Assembly (NCBI RefSeq): GCF_019355055.1 | Contig: NZ_CP048411.1 | Span: 3,871,501-3,935,500, forward strand | Length of the DNA: 64,000 bases | Source: Pseudomonas sp. MTM4 | Lineage (GTDB): Bacteria; Pseudomonadota; Gammaproteobacteria; Pseudomonadales; Pseudomonadaceae | Reading direction: 5' to 3' | Shown: in pieces, positions 57,824-64,000 of the stretch | How positions within the stretch are numbered: position 1 is the first letter of the stretch | Layout of the letters: each line of letters starts with the position of its first letter | Notes under the pieces: generated by a model | Databases searched by the model: none | Seen by the model: only the letters and a program-made list of their open reading frames with translations | Told to the model about the DNA's origin: nothing | Position numbers and translations under genes: made by a program

Positions 57824-59722
57824 ATGTCTCATCAGTCTGATTTGATCAGCGAGGACATCCTCGCGTATCTGGCCCAGCACGAGCGCAAGGAGCTGTTGCG
57901 CTTTCTCACTTGCGGCAACGTCGACGATGGCAAGAGCACCCTGATTGGGCGCCTGCTGCATGACTCGAAGATGATCTATGAAGATCACCTCGAAGCGATT
58001 ACCCGTGACTCGAAAAAGTCTGGCACCACCGGCGATGACGTGGACTTGGCACTGCTGGTCGACGGCCTGCAGGCCGAGCGCGAGCAGGGCATCACGATCG
58101 ATGTCGCCTACCGCTACTTCTCTACTGCCAAGCGCAAGTTCATCATCGCCGACACGCCCGGTCATGAGCAGTACACCCGCAACATGGCCACCGGGGCCTC
58201 GACCTGTGATCTGGCGATCATCCTCGTCGATGCCCGCTACGGCGTGCAGACCCAGACCAAGCGCCACAGCTTCATCACCTCGCTGTTGGGCATCAAGCAC
58301 ATCGTCGTCGCAGTTAATAAGATGGACCTGATGGACTTCGACCAGTCCGTTTTCGAGCGCATCAAGGCGGATTATCTAAACTTTGCCGAGCGTATCGATC
58401 TGCAACCGACTTCGCTGCACTTCGTGCCCATGTCGGCGCTCAAGGGCGACAACGTGGTTAACCGCAGCGAGCGCGCACCCTGGTATGAAGGCCAGTCGCT
58501 GATGGAGATCCTCGAAAGCGTCGAGATTGCCGGCGACCGCAATTTCGACGACCTGCGCTTCCCGGTGCAGTATGTCAATCGTCCCAACCTCAACTTCCGC
58601 GGCTTCGCCGGCACCCTCGCCAGCGGCATCGTGCGCAAGGGCGATGAGATCACAGTGCTGCCGTCCGGCAAGCGCAGCAAGGTCAAATCCATCGTCACCT
58701 TCGATGGCGAGCTGGAACAGGCCACGCCGGGCGAGGCGATCACCCTGACGCTGGAGGACGAAATCGACGTGTCCCGTGGCGACATGCTGGTTCACGCCGA
58801 CAACCAGCCACGCATCGCCGACGGCTTCGAGGCCATGCTCGTATGGATGGGCGAAGAGCCGATGCTGCCGGGCAAGAAATACGACATCAAGCGCGCCACC
58901 AGCTATGTGCCGGGCTCGATTGCCAGCATCACCCATAGCGTCGACGTCAATACTCTGGAGCATGGCGCGGCGAGCAGCCTGCAGCTCAACGAAATCGGTC
59001 GCGTCAAGGTCAGCCTGGATGCGCCGATTGCCCTGGATGGCTACGCGCAGAACCGCACGACTGGCGCATTCATCGTCATCGATAGGCTCACCAACGGCAC
59101 CGTTGGTGCCGGCATGATCATCGCTGACCCGCTTGCTCATGGTTCTACTGGGCATCACGGTGCGCTGGCTCATGTGTCCACCGAAGAGCGCGCGGCGCGC
59201 TTCGGTCAGCAGCCGGCCACCGTGTTGTTCACTGGCCTTTCGGGCGCGGGCAAGAGCACGCTGGCCTACGCCGTGGAGCGCAAGCTGTTCGACATGGGGC
59301 GTGCAGTATACGTGCTGGATGGCCAGAACTTGCGCCACGATCTGAACAAAGGCCTGCCGCAGGACCGTGCCGGTCGTACCGAGAACTGGCGCCGCGCCGC
59401 CCATGTGGCGCGCCAATTCAACGAGGCGGGTCTGCTGACCCTTGCGGCCTTCGTCGCGCCGGATGCCGAAGGCCGCGAACAGGCCAAGGCGCTGATTGGT
59501 TCGGATCGGGCGATTACCGTATACGTTCAGGCCTCACCGCAAACCTGCCAGCAGCGTGACCCGCAAGGTCTGTATGCGGCGGGTGGCGACAACATTCCCG
59601 GCGAATCCTTCCCCTACGATGTGCCCGGCAATGCCGATCTGGTACTCGATACCGAATCGCTGACGGTGGAAGAGGGCGTCAGGCAGGTGATAGATCTGTT
59701 GCGCAAGCGCGGTGCGATCTAG
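57824..59722 (+). CDS. cysNC: CysNC, fused sulfate adenylyltransferase GTPase and APS kinase
   Basis: 632 aa fusion. The N-terminal CysN GTPase (about 20-440) has G1 GNVDDGKST (31-39), [17 protein letters not shown] and NKMDLMD, and drives APS synthesis with CysD. The C-terminal CysC kinase (about 460-632) has P-loop GLSGAGKST (471-479) and makes PAPS. Both nucleotide sites look intact. 12 bp after cysD; a strong terminator follows. Confidence 0.97.
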   Translation: MSHQSDLISEDILAYLAQHERKELLRFLTCGNVDDGKSTLIGRLLHDSKMIYEDHLEAITRDSKKSGTTGDDVDLALLVDGLQAEREQGITIDVAYRYFSTAKRKFIIADTPGHEQYTRNMATGASTCDLAIILVDARYGVQTQTKRHSFITSLLGIKHIVVAVNKMDLMDFDQSVFERIKADYLNFAERIDLQPTSLHFVPMSALKGDNVVNRSERAPWYEGQSLMEILESVEIAGDRNFDDLRFPVQYVNRPNLNFRGFAGTLASGIVRKGDEITVLPSGKRSKVKSIVTFDGELEQATPGEAITLTLEDEIDVSRGDMLVHADNQPRIADGFEAMLVWMGEEPMLPGKKYDIKRATSYVPGSIASITHSVDVNTLEHGAASSLQLNEIGRVKVSLDAPIALDGYAQNRTTGAFIVIDRLTNGTVGAGMIIADPLAHGSTGHHGALAHVSTEERAARFGQQPATVLFTGLSGAGKSTLAYAVERKLFDMGRAVYVLDGQNLRHDLNKGLPQDRAGRTENWRRAAHVARQFNEAGLLTLAAFVAPDAEGREQAKALIGSDRAITVYVQASPQTCQQRDPQGLYAAGGDNIPGESFPYDVPGNADLVLDTESLTVEEGVRQVIDLLRKRGAI

Positions 59723-59735
59723 TTCCGAGGTGACA

Positions 59736-59763
59736 AAAACGCCCTGCAGATGCAGGGCGTTTT
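59736..59763 (+). terminator. Rho-independent terminator after cysNC
   Basis: A perfect inverted repeat AAAACGCCCTGCA / TGCAGGGCGTTTT, followed by GCTTTCT, begins 14 bp past the cysNC stop. Confidence 0.9.
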
Positions 59764-59834
59764 GCTTTCTGGGTTCGCTCCGCTGCTCAGTCGGAGTTGA
59801 AAGCTAGATGCAAGCCGTGCGCGTGAGTTCAAGC

Positions 59835-59906
59835 TTCGCGCCGGGGGCGGCGCTCCCACGAAGCAAAAGCCCACCAAACCCTGTGGGGGCCGCGCCCCCG
59901 CGGCGA
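59835..59906. repeat. REPIN-type palindromic element, copy 1
   Basis: TTCGCGCCGGGGGCGGCGCT followed by CCCAC faces GTGGGGGCCGCGCCCCCGCG followed by GCGA, separated by a short A/C-rich spacer (AAGCAAAAGCCCACCAAACC). This matches the GTGGGAGC-type Pseudomonas REP doublet. Confidence 0.8.
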
Positions 59907-59940
59907 TTGCAGGCGAGAGCCTGCCAGCAAACTATAAAAC

Positions 59941-60010
59941 TTCGCGCCGGGTCGCGCTCCCACAAAGCCAAAGCCACCACACCCTGTGGGAGCTGCGCTC
60001 TCGCGGCGAA
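59941..60010. repeat. REPIN-type palindromic element, copy 2
   Basis: TTCGCGCCGGGTCGCGCTCC ... GTGGGAGCTGCGCTCTCGCG followed by GCGAA, with a spacer (AAAGCCAAAGCCACCACACC) closely similar to copy 1. The two copies in direct orientation, 34 bp apart, occupy most of the 324-bp gap between cysNC and ytoQ; nothing else is seen there. Confidence 0.8.
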
Positions 60011-60046
60011 TAAACTGTAAATCCGTCGGCGGAGCTGAGCCTTTTT

Positions 60047-60487
60047 TCAGTCGCGCAGCACGTATTTAAGAATCTCCACTACCTGTTCGGTGGTCGTTGC
60101 CCAGGCCATCGCCGCTGCATCGACTTCCTTCAGTGGGTGAACGATATCCTCCGCGTGCAGGGTGATGTAGGGCTTATCTAACGCAGCGCAATAGCCGGCA
60201 TCGAAGGCGGCGTTCCATTGCTTGTACTTGTCGCCGAAGCGCACTACGACCAGGTCGGCCTGCTGGATCAGCGTCTTGGTGCGGATCGCGTTCACCTTGG
60301 ACGACTTGTGGTCGCGCCAGAAGGCATTGGTCTCGGCGCCGAGACAGTCGCCGGCCGCGTCGCTGGCGTCATGGTCGGTTACGGCGGAGGTGAACACCAC
60401 ATCCAGCCCGGCGGCTTTCGCGCCTCGCTCGATCTCATCGCGCCAATTGGTATGGATTTCGCCGGACAAATAAACGGTAAAGCTCAT
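60047..60487 (-). CDS. ytoQ: YtoQ-family protein
   Basis: 146 aa cytoplasmic protein related to nucleoside 2-deoxyribosyltransferase-like folds. MSFTVYLSGEIHTNWRDEI, the central TDHDASDAAGDCLG and NAFWRDHKSSKVNAIRTKTLIQQADLVVVRFGDKYKQWNAAFDAGYC are the conserved core of the YtoQ family. No activity is established. It begins the variable right end of the window. Confidence 0.88.
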   Translation of the reverse strand: MSFTVYLSGEIHTNWRDEIERGAKAAGLDVVFTSAVTDHDASDAAGDCLGAETNAFWRDHKSSKVNAIRTKTLIQQADLVVVRFGDKYKQWNAAFDAGYCAALDKPYITLHAEDIVHPLKEVDAAAMAWATTTEQVVEILKYVLRD

Positions 60488-60670
60488 GTTTTCTCCTGAA
60501 CGTAGGTATCGCTTGCGATATGCCTCACAGATAAAAGAGGACCGATGCTAGCCCAGCAGCATGTGTGAGGGCCAGAAGTTGACTGATTCGTAAGTTGTTG
60601 CAACCGGCGTTGCATTAGCCGGAGACGTAATCCGACGTTCGTAGGCGCGAGCCGCCAGGTCGCGATACCG

Positions 60671-61094
60671 CTATCGTTTCTGTTCGTGGCTCGTATCGCC
60701 GAGCAAAACCGCTTTCGAGTAGGCGAGAAATCCACCCAAGTGTCGGGTAATCACCGCAACGGCTATCGGCAACTTTAACGCCTGATATCCATGCACCGCG
60801 ATATTGCGATAGCCCACCATTCGCTTCAGGGCGTCAGCCAGATCATTTTCAATCCAGCCTCCTGCGACAAGCAGCGCGAATACGTCGCGAGCGCTTTGCG
60901 GGATACTCAGGCGTTCACGCCTGATCAGATGCTGCCGATGTCCAGCGCCGCTTCGCAGGCACGCTGAATATTCAGGATCGCTGCATCCTGGCGAGTAAAA
61001 TCATCGGCGAAGGTCGCCGGGTCGCGCTCGTACTCCTCGCGCGCACGCTTGACACATCGCTCGCTGCCTTGTTCAGCAGCACATCATCGGCCAT
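60671..61094 (-). pseudogene. hepT: hepT-like toxin (HEPN ribonuclease), frameshifted
   Basis: Joined over three frames the sequence reads MADDVLLNKAA, then ERCVKRAREEYERDPATF through EAALDIG, then HLIRRERLSIPQSARDVFALL through VGYRNIAVHGYQALKL, i.e. a full HepT HEPN toxin with the RNase motif R-N-x3-H (YRNIAVH) still present. The first shift follows codon 12 and fits loss of 7 bp between short GAGC repeats. The second fits loss of one C in a GGCCAG context (around 60930). Both truncate the protein, so it should be inactive. The ATG overlaps the mntA stop, the normal operon layout. Confidence 0.85.
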
Positions 61095-61478
61095 ACACTC
61101 GCCCCTCCCGCTCGATATCCTGCAACAAAGCCGCCCGGCGCCGATCTAGCTCCAGTTTCTCGCTGAGCATGGCGCATTCGACCAGGCCTGCCTGCTCTCC
61201 GCCAGCCCACCAGCGCTCGCCGCCCAACAGAATCTGTTGCTGCATCACCGTCGAAGCGTTGCGCAGATCCAGCAGGTCAACCGGGCAGCCGGCGATATCG
61301 GCAGCCTCCCCGGCGAGCTGCCACAGCACCAGCGGATCGGCATAGACCTGCACCAGCACAGCCAGATCCAGGTCGCTCTGCGCCCCGTCGTCCCTTGCAC
61401 TCGACTGCCAAAGGCATAGACGGCAAGCGAGCCATCGACACATGAACGTATCAATTCAGTCAAGGCCCGTTTGTTCAT
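61084..61478 (-). pseudogene. mntA: mntA-like antitoxin (nucleotidyltransferase), frameshifted
   Basis: The reading starts MNKRALTELIRSC...VYAFGSRVQG and continues in another frame as DDGAQSDLDLAVLVQVYADP...RREGRVYG-like EREGRVYGR. The break falls exactly between the two halves of the MNT catalytic motif GSx10DxD (GSR ... SDLDL) and fits loss of one G from a run of four at about 61384-61388. In intact systems MntA AMPylates HepT to neutralise it. Here the antitoxin is broken together with the toxin. Confidence 0.85.
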
Positions 61479-61649
61479 GGAAAAGCTCCCAGCAAGACTC
61501 CAGGAGTGTATTTCAAAGACACTGTGAGGCTGGCGATGGCTTTGATTGGCTACACCAAGTGAAGGGTGGCGACTATATTCGAGGAGGTGGTTAAGGTGCC
61601 GCAGTGCCGGACCGGGTAAGAAGCAGATTTAGCCAGAACGTTGTATGTA

Positions 61650-62687
61650 TTAGGGCAAGCTAACCGGGGTACTCGTTGGCCTCTTGCGCCAGCGACGAAT
61701 CGGTTGTTCGATCAGGTGATGGCTGAACATGGCCAGAACAAACGCTACGGCTGTACCAGCCAATAGGGTCAACCACCATAGATGCTGGAGTTTCAGGTAT
61801 TCCATGGCAGGGTAATGAAACAGGTACAGCCCATAGGACAGCTGGCCGACATACACCAGAGCGCGCCAGGCCAGCATCTTGCCCAGCAATCCATGCGGTC
61901 GGCAGTGCAGCCAGAGCAGGATATATAGCACCGTTACTTCAACCAATGGCAGGCCAAAGCTCAGCCGCCCCTTGTCATCGGTTGGGTACAGCATCACCGC
62001 CAGCAATACCAGCCAGGCCAATACCAGCCAGTGCCTGCGCAACAGCTGCTCTGGCACTGGCAGTTTGTTACCGATCCACATACCTAGGCAGGCACCGAGC
62101 AGCAGGCCGCTGATACGCATGTCGAAGCGATAATAAGCTTCAACACTGCCAACCCCCCCTATTTGTAGGGCTGTCATACGCCACAGCCCCAGCAGGGCAA
62201 TACCGGCAAGCAGTAACGTCAAGGCAACACGTAGGTTTCTCAAAGCCATCAGGCCGAGCAGGGCCGGTGGCCAGAGCAGATAGAACCGCTCTTCGATACC
62301 CAGCGACCAGGCATGCAGCATCATTTGCGGCCCCATGCCGAATACAAGTGCCAGATCGGCCTGATAGATCAGCACCACGATCCAGTCACGGATATGGAAG
62401 TAATAATCCGGCCACAACAGGGGTGCGAACAGGGCATAGAGTAGCAACAGCAGAAGTAGCGGTGGGGTCAAGCGCCAGAGCCGCTGGCGATAGAAACGTC
62501 GTAGATCAACGGCGCCACTGGCCTGATGCTCCGCCAGCAGGATACGGGTGATCAGATAGCCGCTGAGGACGAAGAAAATGTCCACGCCGACATTGGCTCC
62601 CGGCAACCCCGGCATGCGCCCATGGAAAAGCAATACCAGTAATATGGCGACAGCGCGCAGGCCGTCGAGGGCGGGGGAATAAGGCAT
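61650..62687 (-). CDS. Membrane-bound acyltransferase (acyltransferase-3, OafA/YrhL type)
   Basis: 345 aa, about ten helices. The N-terminal family motif LDGLRAVAILLVLLFH (residues 7-22, catalytic-type H22) is followed by FFVLSGYLITRILL, FYRQRLWRLTPPLL and WSLGIEERFYLLWP. These proteins O-acylate LPS, capsule or other surface glycans. No C-terminal SGNH domain is present. AAGGAG precedes the ATG. It is 20 bp after the ABC ATPase gene on the same strand, so co-transcription is likely. Confidence 0.9.
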   Translation of the reverse strand: MPYSPALDGLRAVAILLVLLFHGRMPGLPGANVGVDIFFVLSGYLITRILLAEHQASGAVDLRRFYRQRLWRLTPPLLLLLLLYALFAPLLWPDYYFHIRDWIVVLIYQADLALVFGMGPQMMLHAWSLGIEERFYLLWPPALLGLMALRNLRVALTLLLAGIALLGLWRMTALQIGGVGSVEAYYRFDMRISGLLLGACLGMWIGNKLPVPEQLLRRHWLVLAWLVLLAVMLYPTDDKGRLSFGLPLVEVTVLYILLWLHCRPHGLLGKMLAWRALVYVGQLSYGLYLFHYPAMEYLKLQHLWWLTLLAGTAVAFVLAMFSHHLIEQPIRRWRKRPTSTPVSLP

Positions 62688-62707
62688 GTGCCGCTCCTTG
62701 TCTGTCC

Positions 62708-63595
62708 TCAGACAGTCTCGCTGACAATGTCGTCGAACAGCTCCTCTAGGGAATTCTGCGGATGAGCATTGAGCAAGGTGCCGCCGGCATCGGCAATGGA
62801 GGCTAGGGTTGTCGGCATCTGAGCGCGTTCACAACTGCCTTTCCAGATCATTCCGGCATCCTCGACAAAGCCCGGGAGGGCCTTGGTGCCGTAGTAGCGC
62901 ACCACGAGCGTGTTCTGGCTGGCCAGCATATCAGCGATGCTCTGCTGGGCACGGATGCGGCCCTTATGGATCATCAGGAAACGGTCGGCCAGGCGCTCGA
63001 CGTCATGAAGGATATGGGTAGAGAAAAACAGCGTGCCGCCGCCCTGGCGATACTCCTGCATCAGGTCGGCGACCTGGCGACGGCCCACCGGATCAAGACC
63101 CGACATCGGCTCATCCAATACCAGCAGTTGTGGCTCGATGGCGAAGGCATGGGCCAGTGCGGTGCGCTGGGTCATACCCTTGGACAGGTTGCGGATGCGC
63201 TTGTCTGCCGCATAGGCGATACCCAGGCGCTCCAGCCAGTGTTCGGTACGGCGATGGTTTTCGGGGCCCTTGATGCCGTGCAGACGCAGGCCGCTGCTCA
63301 CCACCTCGCGCGGCGTCAATTGATCGTAGAGATAGGGGTTTTCCGGCACATAGCCGACGCCCTGACGTGAAAGCGGATCATCCGCGGCGCGCCCCATCAG
63401 CAGCGCCTGGCCGGCATCGGCGCGCAATGCGCCGAATAGTATCTTGATGCTAGTGCTCTTGCCGGCACCGTTCTGCCCAATAAACCCGACCGACTGGCCG
63501 CTCTTGACGGTAAAGCCCACATCGTCCAGCGCCTTGATGGCCTTGCCCTTGCTCTTGAAGGACTTGTATAGCCCTCGCACTTCGATTGGTGTCAT
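62708..63595 (-). CDS. ABC transporter ATPase subunit
   Basis: 295 aa. Walker A GQNGAGKS (about 40-47), signature LSKGMTQR (variant of LSGGQ, as in CcmA/NatA/GldA-type exporters), Walker B LLVLDEPMSGLDP and H-loop FFSTHILHD. The C-terminal 70 residues are extra and carry no recognised domain. A permease gene would be expected beside it but is not within the window, and may lie beyond the right edge. The start overlaps the previous stop by four bases. Confidence 0.9.
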   Translation of the reverse strand: MTPIEVRGLYKSFKSKGKAIKALDDVGFTVKSGQSVGFIGQNGAGKSTSIKILFGALRADAGQALLMGRAADDPLSRQGVGYVPENPYLYDQLTPREVVSSGLRLHGIKGPENHRRTEHWLERLGIAYAADKRIRNLSKGMTQRTALAHAFAIEPQLLVLDEPMSGLDPVGRRQVADLMQEYRQGGGTLFFSTHILHDVERLADRFLMIHKGRIRAQQSIADMLASQNTLVVRYYGTKALPGFVEDAGMIWKGSCERAQMPTTLASIADAGGTLLNAHPQNSLEELFDDIVSETV

Positions 63596-64000
63596 TGCGA
63601 ATCCTGTTGCTTCACATGATCGGCCAGCAGCGGCTGACCCTCGGCGGACAATAGATAACCCAGCTGCAGCGGGTCTTCAGGCAAAGCTTCAAGCCCGGCA
63701 TGGCCGATCAGCTCCTCAAGCTGCGACGGTGCACGCCCGTGTTGTTGGTGATATTCGTCGGCCGCTGTGCGCAGCGCCTGCAAGCCTTGTAGACGCACAA
63801 TGCGCGCGGCGAGCAGGGCGCGAAAATTCTCGTCCTTGCTCTGGTCATACATGGCGATAAGGATGCTCAGGGCGATTTCAGGGTCGTCGTCTCGCTCGTA
63901 CCACTTGGCCGCCATATCGCGCAGAGCTGCTGCATTGCCAGGATGGCGTTGGGCAGCCACTTCGGCCCAGTGGCCGGCCTTGTTCATGTCGCGCTCGAAG
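63592..64000 (-). CDS. Unrecognised gene, C-terminal part (helical repeat-like)
   Basis: The frame is open to the right edge of the window. At least 136 aa are visible: FERDMNKAGHWAEVAAQRHP..., then AAALRDMAAKWYERDDDPEIALSILIAMYDQSKDENFRALLAARIVRL, in which alternating Ala/Leu helices suggest a TPR-like fold. The end has LEELIGHAGLEALPEDPLQLGYLLSAEGQPLL, recalling a type II pseudopilin-like C-terminal phrase (P.DP.G..Y.L...G). The stop overlaps the ABC ATPase ATG, so it belongs to that operon. Function unknown. Confidence 0.75.
   Translation of the reverse strand, partial: FERDMNKAGHWAEVAAQRHPGNAAALRDMAAKWYERDDDPEIALSILIAMYDQSKDENFRALLAARIVRLQGLQALRTAADEYHQQHGRAPSQLEELIGHAGLEALPEDPLQLGYLLSAEGQPLLADHVKQQDSQ

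Noticed and set aside
56834..58300. 488-codon minus-strand frame opposite cysD and cysNC
   Set aside because: It spans two conserved genes on the other strand and shows no recognisable protein family.
60484..60735. 83-codon minus-strand frame between ytoQ and hepT
   Set aside because: It overlaps the end of the hepT remnant in another frame and has no family match or ribosome site.

Overview
The window is a 64 kb stretch of high-GC gammaproteobacterial chromosome. Gene order and protein sequences point to the Pseudomonas/Stutzerimonas (P. stutzeri) group. The run gatCAB | mreBCD-maf-rng-yhdP-nit-tldD | darP-pmbA | ptsO-rapZ-ptsN-hpf-rpoN-lptBAC-kdsCD | mla-ibaG-murA-hisGDC-algW-nif3-cysDN is the conserved Pseudomonas core order. 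It is interrupted or bordered by lineage-specific pieces. No rRNA, tRNA, CRISPR array, insertion sequence or prophage was found.

Layout. 1-1760: start of prfC (partial) and the ornithine decarboxylase speC. 1989-12236: two iron-acquisition units. The first is piuC with a Sel1 protein, divergent from the receptor piuA across a Fur-box promoter. The second, all on the minus strand, is a CirA-type receptor followed by PepSY, DUF2271, DUF4198 and membrane-anchored flavodoxin/FNR reductase genes. Together they look like uptake plus reductive release of iron from catecholate siderophores. 12486-16479: a SIMPL protein, the redox-sensing pair roxS-roxR and an AEC transporter. 16655-18413: an operon of M23 endopeptidase, a small coiled-coil membrane protein and a bactofilin. 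18483-21104: two tandem CaCA cation exchangers and an RlpA-type lipoprotein. 21264-34738: gatCAB, mreBCD, maf, rng, yhdP and a nitrilase-family amidase. 34741-38218: tldD, darP and pmbA. 38347-45464 (minus): the nitrogen-PTS/RpoN cluster and the LPS export and Kdo genes. 45725-49251: the mla phospholipid transport operon with a PsiE-like gene appended. 49350-54277: ibaG, murA and hisGDC. 54446-59722: algW, nif3-like, cysD and cysNC. 59723-64000: a variable end with REPIN-type repeats, ytoQ, a frameshifted HepT/MntA toxin-antitoxin pair, an acyltransferase, an ABC ATPase and a partial gene.

Points that stand out: mreC appears to start at an ATC codon; a twelve-copy heptanucleotide microsatellite runs into the algW stop codon; the mla leader and the M23 peptidase leader hold strong hairpins; the DUF4198 protein is predicted to mature with an N-terminal histidine; the HepT/MntA locus carries three separate frameshifts; and a family of AGCTT-rich intergenic hairpins recurs between genes. 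No wholly new system is demonstrated. The best candidates for under-described biology are the bactofilin operon and the receptor/PepSY/DUF2271/DUF4198/reductase module.
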